NCBI GenBank assembly: GCA_000302695.1
Contig: AMFN01000011.1
Location: 1-64,000 of the forward strand
From: Enterobacteriaceae bacterium LSJC7
GTDB taxonomy: Bacteria; Pseudomonadota; Gammaproteobacteria; Enterobacterales; Enterobacteriaceae
Direction of reading: 5' to 3'
DNA length: 64,000 bases
The notes below the pieces were generated by a model. The model saw only the letters and a program-made list of their open reading frames with translations, made no database searches and was not told the DNA's origin. Below are positions 49,123 through 58,933 of this stretch, piece after piece. The first letter of the stretch is position 1. Every line of letters begins with the position of its first letter. The position numbers and the translations under genes are program-made.

Positions 49123-49818
49123 TTATCTGACCGTTAACGCCTGTTGAGGCCTGCCGCCGTAATCATTAATAAACGTTACCCAGACTGATTTAGCCGTGTC
49201 CGGGAGGTTATTTTTGATAACTGATGACGCATACGGTGCAATCGTAAAAGATTCAAACCCCTCTTGCCGGGTGTCATTTTTATTCACCGAAAGACCCACA
49301 ACGGTAAAATAATACGGCATGGAATTGGTGATTTTCAGCCCTTCATGGGTGCGTGTCAGCGTTAATCCGCTGCCATCAAACGATAATGGCGAACGCTTTA
49401 TCGTTGCCGGTCGGAATATCACCTTCAACGTTGTCTGTATGGCAACCTGGAGCACATTCTCGCCCTGCTTTTTTTTAGGGATCTCTCTGACATTGAGATA
49501 AAAAAGGCTTTCCCGATCGCTGGGCAGCAGAGCGGCGTGAGAGGTCGCGCTAATGCGCAGCGCATTTTTTTCTCCCCCTTCCATCCTCATCACCGGCGGC
49601 ACCACAATCAACGGTGATATATCGATGGGCAGCCTGTTCATATTTTCATCTTCAATCCAGGACTGGACCAGATAAGGGTTGGCATTATCGGTGTTGGTCA
49701 CCCTGATGCTTATCGTTTTGTCATTGCCGTTGAAAACCAGGCGCGTTCTGTCAACATTAATCGCAGCCTGAGCACAATGTATGCCGAAAAGGAAAAAGGC
49801 GATAAATAAGCGTCCCAT
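49123..49818 (-). CDS. Second periplasmic fimbrial chaperone
   Basis: The 231-residue PapD-like chaperone has a signal peptide ending near CAQA (residue 18). The N-terminal domain contains the edge strand used for donor-strand complementation (ALRISATS region) and the LFYLNVREIPKK motif. The C-terminal domain closes with FINDYGGRP. Unlike the first chaperone it lacks the C-terminal cysteine pair. Its ATG shares a base with the stop of the preceding pilin gene (TAATG), so it is coupled. A second chaperone just before the adhesin genes suggests dedication to the tip subunits, an inference. Confidence 0.85.
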   Translation of the reverse strand: MGRLFIAFFLFGIHCAQAAINVDRTRLVFNGNDKTISIRVTNTDNANPYLVQSWIEDENMNRLPIDISPLIVVPPVMRMEGGEKNALRISATSHAALLPSDRESLFYLNVREIPKKKQGENVLQVAIQTTLKVIFRPATIKRSPLSFDGSGLTLTRTHEGLKITNSMPYYFTVVGLSVNKNDTRQEGFESFTIAPYASSVIKNNLPDTAKSVWVTFINDYGGRPQQALTVR

Positions 49819-50333
49819 TACTCATACTCCAGAACAAAATTAACACTTGATGAAAACGAACCTTCCTTTATCGCGGCGTAATCATTTCCCTGGATATACG
49901 CCCTGAAGCTGAGCACATTGCGTCCTTGCACTAAGGCAATGGGGCGCATGGCGACAGACGGCTTCACGGCCTCGCCGTTTTCCGACTCAATGGCAATCGA
50001 CACCCCTTCGCTGTTTCCCTGCGTCATGGCAAACGTTCCAGGCTGCTCGCGGCTTTCGGTGCCGCTGAATGTCACGTTAACCAGGCTCCCGACCGCCAAA
50101 TCACACTCCAGCAGCGCAAGCTCGAAGGTTTTCGGCGCTGAGCGCGCGTTTCTTTTAAATGCGCTGACAGCAATCTGCGGAAACTCGATAACCTGCTCAG
50201 CGCTCTGCGTTGACAGTTGGCAGGCGTCAGCAACCAGCGTGCCGCGGTAGTTGATATCCACTCGCGCGCATGCCGGGTAAGGCGCCATAACCAGCGCCAT
50301 CATCAAAGCACTTATCGCCGCATTCGTTTTCAT
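49818..50333 (-). CDS. Minor fimbrial subunit
   Basis: The 171-residue pilin has a signal peptide (cut near PACA|RVD). The first pilin cysteine is in VADACQLS and the second in LLECDLAVGS. The C-terminal donor-strand motif ends SSSVNFVLEYE. It is of PapE/PapF or FimG type. The ATG at 50333 is preferred to a TTG one codon earlier. It lies between the two chaperone genes, 96 bases after the first and overlapping the second. Confidence 0.78.
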   Translation of the reverse strand: MKTNAAISALMMALVMAPYPACARVDINYRGTLVADACQLSTQSAEQVIEFPQIAVSAFKRNARSAPKTFELALLECDLAVGSLVNVTFSGTESREQPGTFAMTQGNSEGVSIAIESENGEAVKPSVAMRPIALVQGRNVLSFRAYIQGNDYAAIKEGSFSSSVNFVLEYE

Positions 50334-50429
50334 CAAATGTATTCCAGGCTATCCGTTTTCTCCGCTTCTGCACCTGGCCGGGCAAAAGAAAGAGCAAAAC
50401 GGCTTTTAATGTGTGGTTCTCTGTGAAGC

Positions 50430-51146
50430 TTATTTTGGCTCAGCGCGGCAGTCGTTTTTTGTACAATTAAAGGCCGTCAGCGGCTTACCACCGAAGTCAT
50501 TAATGGTCATGACATAAAGCGTGCTGTAATGTTTCATTTTCACCCTTTCACCTGATTTTGGTGCAATCATGAGAGGCTGAAAATCTTTAGCAATGCCTTC
50601 ATCTTTATTGCCAGTCACAGAAATAATCGTGACGTAATAAGGCGTTGGATTATCAATCCGATAACCCTCATCGGTGCGGCTGAAGGTTAATTGCTCTTCC
50701 CAGTGTGAATATTTTTCCGGGATAATCGCTTGCGGGCGATAAAACAGTTTAATGCGCGTCTGTAGTGCCACCTGCATGACATTCGGTTTATCGCTTTTTG
50801 GCGGAACTTCTCTGACGTTAAACCAGAACACCGACTCCCGGTCCTGCGGCAAACTGGCTACGGCGGGCAGTGCGTTGATGCGAATGGCACTCTTTGCACC
50901 CGGCTCTAAGCGCTGTAACGGCGGCACAACGATAAAAGGCGAGCTGATTTTTTGCCGGTTTCCATCTTCCAGCCAGGCCTGAGCCAGATACGGCTTTTGC
51001 GGGTTTTCATTACTGATGTTGAGTGAAATACTTTTTTCGGTACCCGGGAAAATTGCCCTGGTGCGATCTAATGCAATCGCCGCATGAGATGAAAACGGTG
51101 CTGCCGCCAGTGCCGACATCAGCAAACCATAAACCGATTTATTCAT
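50430..51146 (-). CDS. Periplasmic fimbrial chaperone (PapD-like)
   Basis: The 238-residue protein has a signal peptide cut near SHAA (residue 23). The two immunoglobulin-like domains of the family are present: IALDRTRAIFPG at the start, the anchor arginine-lysine environment around KSAIRINAL, and VFWFNVREVPPK. The C-terminal domain has TINDFGGKPL and a cysteine pair near the end (NCTKNDC), as in PapD. It folds pilin subunits in the periplasm and brings them to the usher. It follows the usher by 45 bases. Confidence 0.9.
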   Translation of the reverse strand: MNKSVYGLLMSALAAAPFSSHAAIALDRTRAIFPGTEKSISLNISNENPQKPYLAQAWLEDGNRQKISSPFIVVPPLQRLEPGAKSAIRINALPAVASLPQDRESVFWFNVREVPPKSDKPNVMQVALQTRIKLFYRPQAIIPEKYSHWEEQLTFSRTDEGYRIDNPTPYYVTIISVTGNKDEGIAKDFQPLMIAPKSGERVKMKHYSTLYVMTINDFGGKPLTAFNCTKNDCRAEPK

Positions 51147-51191
51147 ATTAATAATACCCTTACACGCTTATTCTCTGTTCAACCACGCTGC

Positions 51192-53663
51192 TTATTTCTG
51201 GCAAGGGAAGAAGAGTTTGTCCGTATTAATTTGATGAGGAACCAAAGTGGTGCATTGTGTTTTCCCGCCCCAGTTGACGCTCAGTTTATCGCCTGGATTA
51301 ATACCGCTAATCCACGCCATACCGTCATCGGAAATAATACCGACCTCACGATTTTTACTGTTATGGACGGTTGCCCCAAACGGCGGTTTTTTGCCATTTT
51401 CCAGCGAAAACAGGCCAATGAGTTTCGCGCCCTTCAGCACATCAAACCGACGGTAACCAATGGCCCCTTCGGTTAATGCCGCTTCTGCCACGCTGGAGCC
51501 GGATATTTCAACATCATCCGGCAACTTATTAAGCTGGATTGACGTCGTCACCGGGTAATAGCTCGCGATATCAGGAATAACCGCAATCCCAAATCCGTTT
51601 GAACGCCCGTAGTTTTCGACCGGAACATGGCTTATTGAGTCCGTGCTGACCAGCATGCGGCTGCCGCCCTGCGTCCCGCCAGGATGCAGTGCAGCACCTT
51701 TCGCCGTCGCCGTGAAACCGCCCGCTAACGACATACCAGCTGAGGTGTAACGGTCCTGTACCCACGCCGTATTCACTGACATATCGGCGATATCGCCTTT
51801 ATGGTTGTAATAAACGTTGCCCAGCGTGGCGCTGCTTTCGCCGCCACCGCTGGCGCTACCTGCCTGCACTCTGTAGCTGTCGCCGCTGGCAAGCCGCTGA
51901 TACCAGCCCGCGGTCTGGGTAAAGCGGCCATTGAGTTTGGTGCCGTTATAGCTCACCGTCCCGCCACCAAAAGGAATGCTGAGGCTCAGGTAAGCGGCAT
52001 TATCGGTTCGTTCATTGTAGTTACTGCGCGTCATGCTCAGTGTTGCCGAAATATCATGCAGGCGCGCCACATCAAAATAGCGGCTGACGGAAAAGCTGTA
52101 CCGGTCGGCATCCTCAGCATTCCAGTATGTCTGATGGCTCCAGCTTAAATACGCCGACGTCCGGGCATCGCTGAATGTTTTACTTGCCGTCACGGTATAC
52201 AGTTCTTTGTCGTGACGAAGCAGACTGCCGCGATAGCGCCGGTTCAAATATTCATTCATCGACATATAATCGCGCTCTGAGAACCGATAGCCCGCAAACG
52301 TAATTTCGCTGTTTAATTCGTCGAACCGTTTGGAGTAGCTTAAGCGCCAGGATTTCCCCTGCTGGCGGCCCTCACCTGGCAAACGCGCCACGGATTGCGT
52401 CACGTCGGCAGAGATGGCACCAAGCGACAGGAGGTCGCGCCCAAGCCCGAGCACCAAAGCGTTATAGTCGCCTGCAACAATGCTGCCGCCATAAAGCGAC
52501 CAGGCGTTGCTGATACCCCATGAAAACTCGCCAGAGCCAAAAAACGGTCCCTGCAACCGGTGGTTGTAGTCCGCAGGCTTACCCGAGGCGAGCTTATATC
52601 TGAGCTGGCCCGGCCTTGTCAGATAAGGAATGGTCGCTGTTTCAACCGTGAAAACCTGCGTGCTGCCATCCTGCTCCTCAACCCGCACATCAAGCCGCCC
52701 TTTGACCACATCGCTAATATCCTGGATATGAAACGGGCCTGAAGCGACGGTGGTTTCGTACAGCACGCGCCCTTGCTGGCTCACCACAACCCGGGCATTG
52801 GTTTTCGCTATCCCGGTTATCTCTGGCGCATAGCCCCTCAGTCGCGGCGGCAGCATGCTGTCATCGCTATCGAGTGAAACCCCGGTATAACGCCAGGATT
52901 CAAACAGGTCTGAGGTGAAGTAGTTCTCACCCACGGAGAGTTTCGCCTGCAAGCCACGCAGCGCGCGGTAAGCGTAAATCCGGTTCCAGTCGATATCACG
53001 CTGGCTGTCGCTGCCCGTTTTAGTGTAGTTAGCCTGCCAGTCCGCACGCAGTCGCCACGGGCCAGCATTGGCCCCGGCCGTGCCGGTGCCGCTGATATAA
53101 CGCGTGGCGTCGCCGTTATTTGGCTTTGTGACGCTGGCGTTCATGTTGTAATCAAAGACAACGCCGGGTAAGCCGTCTTCCCATCGCGACGGCGGGAACC
53201 AGGTATCATCCTGATATTCCAGCCAGGCCTGCGGTATGGAGAGCGTCAGCTTTCCTTCGGCAAGGTCGGGCTTAATGATGCTACCTGGCAGCGTTGTCAG
53301 GCTGAAGCATTTGCCATCGTTCCATACCGTTAATTTATTGATGGACTGAGGCGTCAGGCCAAGCGCGTCAATATCTGAAGATGAAAAACACGCTTCCACT
53401 TTACCCGGCTTATCTTCTACCGACTCTCTTTCAATAAACGCAAAATCCGCGTGCCTGATGGAGTGCCCATTCAATACGAGATCGAACGTATAAACGCCGG
53501 GCATCATGTAATCTTTCTCTGAGAAACGTGTCAGATCGACATTACTTCTGTCCTCAGCGTCAAGCACGTTGAGGTTGAATTCAGCCGCAGAGGCGTGCCC
53601 TGGCCCAAACATGGAAAGAAAAACGAAAGCACTCAGCGGTTTTAAACGAAATAAAATACTCAT
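51192..53663 (-). CDS. Outer-membrane fimbrial usher (PapC/FimD family)
   Basis: The 823-residue protein has a signal peptide (cut near ASAA, residue 27). The N-terminal chaperone-binding domain (EFNLNVLDAEDRSNVDLTRF) is followed by the 24-strand barrel with plug. The C-terminal domains end PHQINTDKLFFPCQK, with the family's Cys pair (QCTTL, FPCQ). It assembles and secretes chaperone-bound pilins through the outer membrane. It is single in the cluster, so both chaperones must serve it. It sits between the PapH-like pilin gene and the first chaperone gene, as in pap. Confidence 0.93.
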   Translation of the reverse strand: MSILFRLKPLSAFVFLSMFGPGHASAAEFNLNVLDAEDRSNVDLTRFSEKDYMMPGVYTFDLVLNGHSIRHADFAFIERESVEDKPGKVEACFSSSDIDALGLTPQSINKLTVWNDGKCFSLTTLPGSIIKPDLAEGKLTLSIPQAWLEYQDDTWFPPSRWEDGLPGVVFDYNMNASVTKPNNGDATRYISGTGTAGANAGPWRLRADWQANYTKTGSDSQRDIDWNRIYAYRALRGLQAKLSVGENYFTSDLFESWRYTGVSLDSDDSMLPPRLRGYAPEITGIAKTNARVVVSQQGRVLYETTVASGPFHIQDISDVVKGRLDVRVEEQDGSTQVFTVETATIPYLTRPGQLRYKLASGKPADYNHRLQGPFFGSGEFSWGISNAWSLYGGSIVAGDYNALVLGLGRDLLSLGAISADVTQSVARLPGEGRQQGKSWRLSYSKRFDELNSEITFAGYRFSERDYMSMNEYLNRRYRGSLLRHDKELYTVTASKTFSDARTSAYLSWSHQTYWNAEDADRYSFSVSRYFDVARLHDISATLSMTRSNYNERTDNAAYLSLSIPFGGGTVSYNGTKLNGRFTQTAGWYQRLASGDSYRVQAGSASGGGESSATLGNVYYNHKGDIADMSVNTAWVQDRYTSAGMSLAGGFTATAKGAALHPGGTQGGSRMLVSTDSISHVPVENYGRSNGFGIAVIPDIASYYPVTTSIQLNKLPDDVEISGSSVAEAALTEGAIGYRRFDVLKGAKLIGLFSLENGKKPPFGATVHNSKNREVGIISDDGMAWISGINPGDKLSVNWGGKTQCTTLVPHQINTDKLFFPCQK

Positions 53664-53721
53664 GACATCCGTCTTATGGAGATATCCATATATTTTTTAG
53701 CGTTGCTGTCCAGGATGACCA

Positions 53722-54240
53722 TCACTGATAATCGACGATAAAACGCACAAATGAGGTCGTATTGCCCGAACGGATTGCGCCATTTCGGGGGACAAGCCGG
53801 ACTTTAAAATCGAGATCTTTTTTATCATTACTCAATATCACAGGCATCAGGGGTTTTCCTGAATGCGCAGAGTCATCATTGCTGTCAATAATCCGAAAGC
53901 CAACGTTTTGGCCCTTCCCATTCATGGTAAAAAGCGTATCGTCGGTATTTTCAACCGTTCCGTGAAACGTCACCGTTGCAGATACCCATTTATTCCCGTT
54001 GCCACGCTCAGGTGAGCAGTGAACCAGCCGAATCTGGAAATCTCTTTCAGCACTTTTATTACGGGCGGATAAGCCAGATAAAAAAACATTTCCAAAATCG
54101 ACTTCCTGCCACACGTCTTCAGTCGCAATCGTACATGCCGATTCAACGATTTCGCCGCCCATTCTGACTTTACCTTGCTGCTTATTCTCAGCTGCGCAAA
54201 GCGTCGATATAACGCACAAGAAAAAAAGAAAAAATCGCAT
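53722..54240 (-). CDS. Minor fimbrial subunit, possibly the shaft-terminating PapH type
   Basis: The 172-residue pilin has a short signal peptide (cut near LCA). The two cysteines are in VESACTIA and RLVHCSPE, and the C-terminal strand is SFVRFIVDYQ. Its place between the major pilin and the usher is that of PapH, which anchors and ends the shaft in P pili. That functional label is inferred from position only. It has a weak ribosome site. Confidence 0.75.
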   Translation of the reverse strand: MRFFLFFLCVISTLCAAENKQQGKVRMGGEIVESACTIATEDVWQEVDFGNVFLSGLSARNKSAERDFQIRLVHCSPERGNGNKWVSATVTFHGTVENTDDTLFTMNGKGQNVGFRIIDSNDDSAHSGKPLMPVILSNDKKDLDFKVRLVPRNGAIRSGNTTSFVRFIVDYQ

Positions 54241-54309
54241 GAGCCATACCTGATAAAACAGACTGGCTATAATTGCCAGCCCGCTTTTACTTAATAATGC
54301 AGCGTGAAC

Positions 54310-54879
54310 TTATTCGTAGTTCAGAGTGAACTTAGCCACCGCTTCAAACTGCCCGGTTTCGATAGCCGTAGTTGCACCGGAACCCTGCAGATAGGCTTTA
54401 AAGTCCAGAACGTTTTTACCTTTGGCCAGTTCGAATACAGAAGACGGTTTGCCCAGTGCAATCGGGGAATAGATGTCATCAGTAATAACGATACCCGCAC
54501 CCTTAGCGTCGCTGTCCGGGTTCAGAGCCAGCATCTCGCCGTCTTTCAGGCCATCAAACGTGACAGAAACTGATTTCGCGGCAGCGGCACGTGAGGTGTT
54601 GCCACCATTGCCATTGCCATTGCCAGCGCCAGCACTCGCCAGGGCGCAGTTTTCCAGTGTGATATGGAAATCACGTGCGGTGGATTTGCCGCCTTTTTCA
54701 AGCTGAGTGGCGGCGATTGCGCCCATTGCCACTTCCTGGTCCTGAGAATCCGGTGCAATAGAACATGCTGAATCAATAATAGAGCCAGTAAAGGTCACTT
54801 TGCCATCGGCAGCATTTGCGCCAGAGGTTACCAGGCCAAGACCAAGAAGGAGAGAAACTGCAATTTTATTATACTGCAT
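54310..54879 (-). CDS. Major fimbrial subunit
   Basis: The 189-residue pilin has a signal peptide (cut after GANA, residue 23). The pilin pattern is present: Cys39 in DSACSIAP, Cys78 in LENCALAS, and the C-terminal donor-strand motif FEAVAKFTLNYE. It is first in the operon behind AAGGAAATATT, as usual for the shaft protein. A Gly/Asn-rich stretch GAGNGNGNGG follows the second cysteine and comes from hexanucleotide repeats in the DNA. It probably lies in an exposed loop. Confidence 0.88.
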   Translation of the reverse strand: MQYNKIAVSLLLGLGLVTSGANAADGKVTFTGSIIDSACSIAPDSQDQEVAMGAIAATQLEKGGKSTARDFHITLENCALASAGAGNGNGNGGNTSRAAAAKSVSVTFDGLKDGEMLALNPDSDAKGAGIVITDDIYSPIALGKPSSVFELAKGKNVLDFKAYLQGSGATTAIETGQFEAVAKFTLNYE

Positions 54880-55816
54880 AATATTTCCTTACCGAGGATA
54901 GACACTTTCTCATTTAAAGAGATTGTGTATTTCTACTAAAATTACGTGCTGTAATTTGTTAATTTGCAGTTACAGATGGTAATAAGAAAACATCATGATT
55001 GTTCACTCCTGGCTGGCAGGAGATAGAAAGCGATACTTTTACATCAACAAAGCGGATAAAAAATAAAAAAATCAGAATAATATTCTGATAAATAACAATT
55101 ATCTGGAATAATACATCGCAATATCAAATCAATCCAGCCACCACATCTTTAAATCAAATAAAAATCAGTCGATTCTCTTACTGTTAGCGGTGTCATCTTC
55201 AGAATGTCACAGCGCCACCACAGACTTAGCCTGCAATCAGGCAAACGGCGACCGTTTCTAAGCCCGCACGATATTAGCCGCCACGGACCGGAATAACGCC
55301 AGCCAGAACAGGACGCACACCATAAGGAAAGGTAAAATATGGGGCAAAAAAATAAACCATGCAGTCTAAAAAGATAGCAAAATAATAAAAAACTGAGATG
55401 AAATCCCACAAAACAGAGAGGATCGCGACAGGTTAACTTCTCACCATAAAATGTCACAAAACTCAGGAAATCTTATTTATGATTTAATCACTCAGATCGT
55501 AAACGGTATTTTATAACATCCACATTCGACTGAATTATTCAAAATAAACAGCTCTGTCGTGCATATTCAAGGCATTTACCAGCAGCCTGTATGTTGTTAA
55601 TCCACTCTCAGTAATAGTTTCTACCGAGTGGTGCGGGATAAATTCAGCCATCCCAGGCTCTCGGAGCGCAAGTGGCGAATAAACAGACCGCGCGGTTTTG
55701 CTACGCAGAGTCCCCCACCGTATCGCGCGCAATACAGAGCCAGCCGACGCCGGTCAAGCGGGCATAAAAAAACCGCCCGGTGCAACACCGGGCGGCTAGT
55801 GTCGGCAGCGGCGAGC
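54880..55816. other. Long AT-rich promoter region of the fimbrial operon
   Basis: This 937-base stretch before the major pilin gene has no supported gene. GATC sites at 55419 and 55495 are 76 bases apart and far from the operon start, so Dam/Lrp phase control as in pap is not demonstrated. A 38-65 residue minus-strand reading frame near 55535-55732 is too short to call. Confidence 0.4.
55765..55797 (-). terminator. yiaY terminator
   Basis: Perfect 10-base stem CCGCCCGGTG / CACCGGGCGG with loop CAA, followed on the minus strand by TTTTTT. It lies 20 bases after the yiaY stop. Confidence 0.9.
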
Positions 55817-56968
55817 TTACATCGCCGTGCGGAATATCCCCATAATTTCCTCATGGCTGGCCTGAATCGGGTTAGTCAGGGCGCAGGCATCATTAAGCGC
55901 GTTGGTTGCCAGCACCGGAAAGTCCTCTTCCTTCACGCCCAACTCGCTCAGGCCAGCCGGTATTTTCACACGGCTTGCCAGCGCCTTAATGGCATCAATA
56001 CAGGCCTCGGCGCCCTGCGCCGCATCCATGCCCTTCACCGACACGCCCATTGCGGCTGCGCAGTCGCGCAAACGCTCGGCGGCGACTTTACTGTTGAAGC
56101 TCTGTACGTGCGGCAGCAGTACGGCGTTGCACACGCCGTGCGGCAGGTTGTAAAAACCGCCAAGCTGGTGCGCCATCGCATGCACGTAACCCAATGACGC
56201 ATTGTTAAACGCCATCCCGGCCATAAACTGCGCCCAGGCCATCGCTTCGCGGGCAGGCTCGTTGTCGCCATGCTCGACCGCCATCGGCAACGACTGGGCA
56301 ATCATCGAAATGGCCTTGAGCGCGCAGGCGTCAGTAATCGGCGTTGCTGCCGTGGACACATAGGCTTCAATGGCGTGCGTCAGCGCATCCATACCGGTTG
56401 CGGCGGTAAGCGAGGGCGGCATGCCCATCATCAACGCCGGGTCGTTAACCGACATCAGCGGCGTAACGTGCTTATCAACAATGGCCATCTTAATGTGGCG
56501 CGCTTCGTCGGTAATGATACAAAAACGCGTCATTTCTGAGGCCGTACCCGCCGTGGTGTTAATCGCCACCATCGGCAGCTGTGGCAGTTTTGACTGGTCT
56601 ACGCCCTCATAGTCGCGAATATTGCCGCCGTTGGTCGCCACCAGCGCAATACCTTTCGCGCAGTCGTGTGGACTGCCGCCGCCGAGCGAGATCACACAGT
56701 CGCACTCATTCTGGCGCAACAGCTCAAGACCGGCTTCTACGTTGGCGGTCGTCGGGTTTGGGTGTGTTTCATCGTAAACAATGGAGCCAACGCCACGCTG
56801 CGTTAGCTCACGGCACAGCGCGGCAGGAACCTTCAACCCTGCCAGACCGCGGTCGGTCACGATAAGCGCACGCCTGAACCCCCGGTCGGCGATAAAATCC
56901 AGCGCATCTTTCACGCTTTGCTGGCCAATCACGTTCACAGAAGGGATATAGAAAAAGGATGCAGCCAT
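55817..56968 (-). CDS. yiaY: Iron-containing alcohol dehydrogenase YiaY
   Basis: The protein has 383 residues (E. coli 383). This group III Fe-dependent alcohol dehydrogenase is close to FucO and to Zymomonas AdhII. The NAD-binding [14 protein letters not shown] and the metal-ligand region [11 protein letters not shown] ... [16 protein letters not shown] are present. It oxidises or reduces a short-chain alcohol/aldehyde; the natural substrate is unproven. The start [15 protein letters not shown] has GGAG upstream. Confidence 0.94.
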   Translation of the reverse strand: MAASFFYIPSVNVIGQQSVKDALDFIADRGFRRALIVTDRGLAGLKVPAALCRELTQRGVGSIVYDETHPNPTTANVEAGLELLRQNECDCVISLGGGSPHDCAKGIALVATNGGNIRDYEGVDQSKLPQLPMVAINTTAGTASEMTRFCIITDEARHIKMAIVDKHVTPLMSVNDPALMMGMPPSLTAATGMDALTHAIEAYVSTAATPITDACALKAISMIAQSLPMAVEHGDNEPAREAMAWAQFMAGMAFNNASLGYVHAMAHQLGGFYNLPHGVCNAVLLPHVQSFNSKVAAERLRDCAAAMGVSVKGMDAAQGAEACIDAIKALASRVKIPAGLSELGVKEEDFPVLATNALNDACALTNPIQASHEEIMGIFRTAM

Positions 56969-57088
56969 CGTACGTCTCCATGTTGTCATTAACACCATGA
57001 ACTATAACGATAACGGCAAATAAAACCGTGACCGGGATGTGGTTATCAGGACCGCGCGCGAGGCCACGGCCCTGATAGCTGCGTGCAG

Positions 57089-58933
57089 TCAGTCGGCGCT
57101 GAACAACCGGGCGTCGCGCAGCAGGTGCTCATTGCCGCGCCGCCGGGTGTAACCGATGCGGTTGAAGTATTCGAGGATTTGAATGGCGAGCTTGCGGCCC
57201 ACGCCCAGATTGTCGCGAAAATCGGCCGCGCTGGTGGCACCGCCGTCAAGATCGAGCCTGCGGATAAGTCCGGCAAATTCGAGGATCCGATCGCGGCGAT
57301 AGTAGCGGTCTTTGACGATCGCCGTGATCAGCCCCTGGCGGGCGGCAAGGCGCAGGAACTGACGCATTTTCTGCTCGTCCTGCCCGGTTTCGTTTGCCAG
57401 ATCGCGCACCCACCACGGCTCGTCACCAAACAGGGCTTCCACCTTCTCCCACAGCGCCTGCTGCTCGCCGGAAAAGCCCGGCTTGTGGCCGGGAAGCTGT
57501 AGCCAGCCCTGCTGGCTTTCCAGCAACCCTTCATGGCGCAGATGCTCAATCAGCTCCAGCACCAGCGCTTCGTTCTCTGCCGGGAGCGCCATGCGCCGCA
57601 GGCGCTCACGCCCCGGCCCTGGCTGGTCGTCATGCTGTTCATGGTAGGTAGCAAGCGTTTTCAAAAGCGTTTGCTGCCAGCCTGCGGCCACTTCCGGGCT
57701 GAGGACGTAATCCCCGGCCCGCAACAGGCCAGGGCGTTGCAACAGCTTTTCCAGCCCCGGCTGCGCCAGCTGACGCGCCCAGGCAAAGGCCGGCAGCGAA
57801 ACCGCCCCGCGCTGTAGCCAGGCGCTGAACGCCTGCTCATCGTCGCGGGCCTGGTTCAACCCGGCCAGCCAGTCAAGAAAGGGCTGGCGGCGCTTACCGC
57901 GCCGTGGTGGGTCGAGCAGCAGCACGCGCGCACCGGCAAGCGTCTGGCGGGCGCTGATGTCGCGCAGCACCAGCCTGTCGTTGTCAGCAAGCCACAGCGG
58001 TACATCAAGCACCAGCTCAGCAAGGTCGTTTTCCAACAGCGACACGCGCCCGGTGATGTGGCGTGCAGCATGATGCAGGTGCAGCGGCTGCCACTGTTGC
58101 AGCGGCGCATGGCTTTCAAGCTGGACAATCACCCGCGAGACCGGCTCCGGCGCTCTCGTGGCGAGCAGCCAGTCGCCGCGCTGAATATCGGCTTTTTCGG
58201 CGTCACCGGCGATGTTAAGCGCAATGCGTTGCCCTGCATGAGCGTGCTCTACCGGCTGATTTTGCGCGTGCAGTCCGCGCACACGCATCGGTTTATCGCT
58301 GCCGGTGAGCCACAGGCTGTCGCCCACGTTGACCTCGCCCGACAGCGCCGTGCCGGTCACCACCAGCCCCGCGCCCTTTACGCTAAAGGCGCGGTCAATG
58401 GCCAGGCGAAAGCGCTTGTCCGCCGGGTGCGCCCGCTCTGCAAGCTGGCGCAAATGCCCGGCTAACGCCTCAATGCCCAGGCCCTGGGTTGCGGCGGTCA
58501 CAAACAGCTCGGCGTCTGGCCAGCCCATCTCTGCCACGGTGTGCAGCACCTCGCCGCGCACCTGCGCCACCCGCTCATCGCTTACGCGATCGGCTTTGGT
58601 GAGCGCCACCGTTAACTGCGGGCGACCGGTGAGCGCCAGAATCGCCAGATGCTCCCGTGTTTGCGCCATCACGCCGTCATCGCAGGCCACCACCAGCAGC
58701 GCACGGTCGATACCGCCCACGCCCGCCAGCATATTTGCCAGAAACTTTTCATGTCCTGGAACGTCGATAAAGCCAATGATTCTACCGTCGGGCTGCGGCC
58801 AGTAGGCGTAGCCGAGGTCGATGGTCATGCCGCGCTTTTTTTCTTCCGGCAGGCGCGAGGCGTTAACGCCTGTGAGCGCCTCAAGCAGCGTGGTTTTACC
58901 GTGGTCAACGTGTCCGGCGGTGGCAATAATCAT
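57089..58933 (-). CDS. selB: Selenocysteine-specific elongation factor SelB
   Basis: The protein has 614 residues, the same as E. coli SelB. The N-terminal EF-Tu-like GTPase has GHVDHGKTT, the DxxG motif DVPGHEKF and TKAD. Four C-terminal winged helices that bind the SECIS hairpin in mRNA end with [16 protein letters not shown]. It brings Sec-tRNA to UGA codons in formate dehydrogenase genes. The ATG overlaps the selA stop (ATGA). Confidence 0.97.
   Translation of the reverse strand: MIIATAGHVDHGKTTLLEALTGVNASRLPEEKKRGMTIDLGYAYWPQPDGRIIGFIDVPGHEKFLANMLAGVGGIDRALLVVACDDGVMAQTREHLAILALTGRPQLTVALTKADRVSDERVAQVRGEVLHTVAEMGWPDAELFVTAATQGLGIEALAGHLRQLAERAHPADKRFRLAIDRAFSVKGAGLVVTGTALSGEVNVGDSLWLTGSDKPMRVRGLHAQNQPVEHAHAGQRIALNIAGDAEKADIQRGDWLLATRAPEPVSRVIVQLESHAPLQQWQPLHLHHAARHITGRVSLLENDLAELVLDVPLWLADNDRLVLRDISARQTLAGARVLLLDPPRRGKRRQPFLDWLAGLNQARDDEQAFSAWLQRGAVSLPAFAWARQLAQPGLEKLLQRPGLLRAGDYVLSPEVAAGWQQTLLKTLATYHEQHDDQPGPGRERLRRMALPAENEALVLELIEHLRHEGLLESQQGWLQLPGHKPGFSGEQQALWEKVEALFGDEPWWVRDLANETGQDEQKMRQFLRLAARQGLITAIVKDRYYRRDRILEFAGLIRRLDLDGGATSAADFRDNLGVGRKLAIQILEYFNRIGYTRRRGNEHLLRDARLFSAD

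Noticed and set aside
55419-55498. Two GATC sites suggesting Dam/Lrp phase variation like pap
   Set aside because: Spacing is 76 bases rather than about 100, they lie over 500 bases from the first pilin gene, and I see no clear Lrp-site set around them.
55535-55732. Minus-strand frame (up to 65 residues) in the fimbrial promoter region
   Set aside because: It needs a TTG start, or else is only 38 residues from an ATG; no ribosome site or recognisable family. It could be a gene remnant, but the support is too weak.
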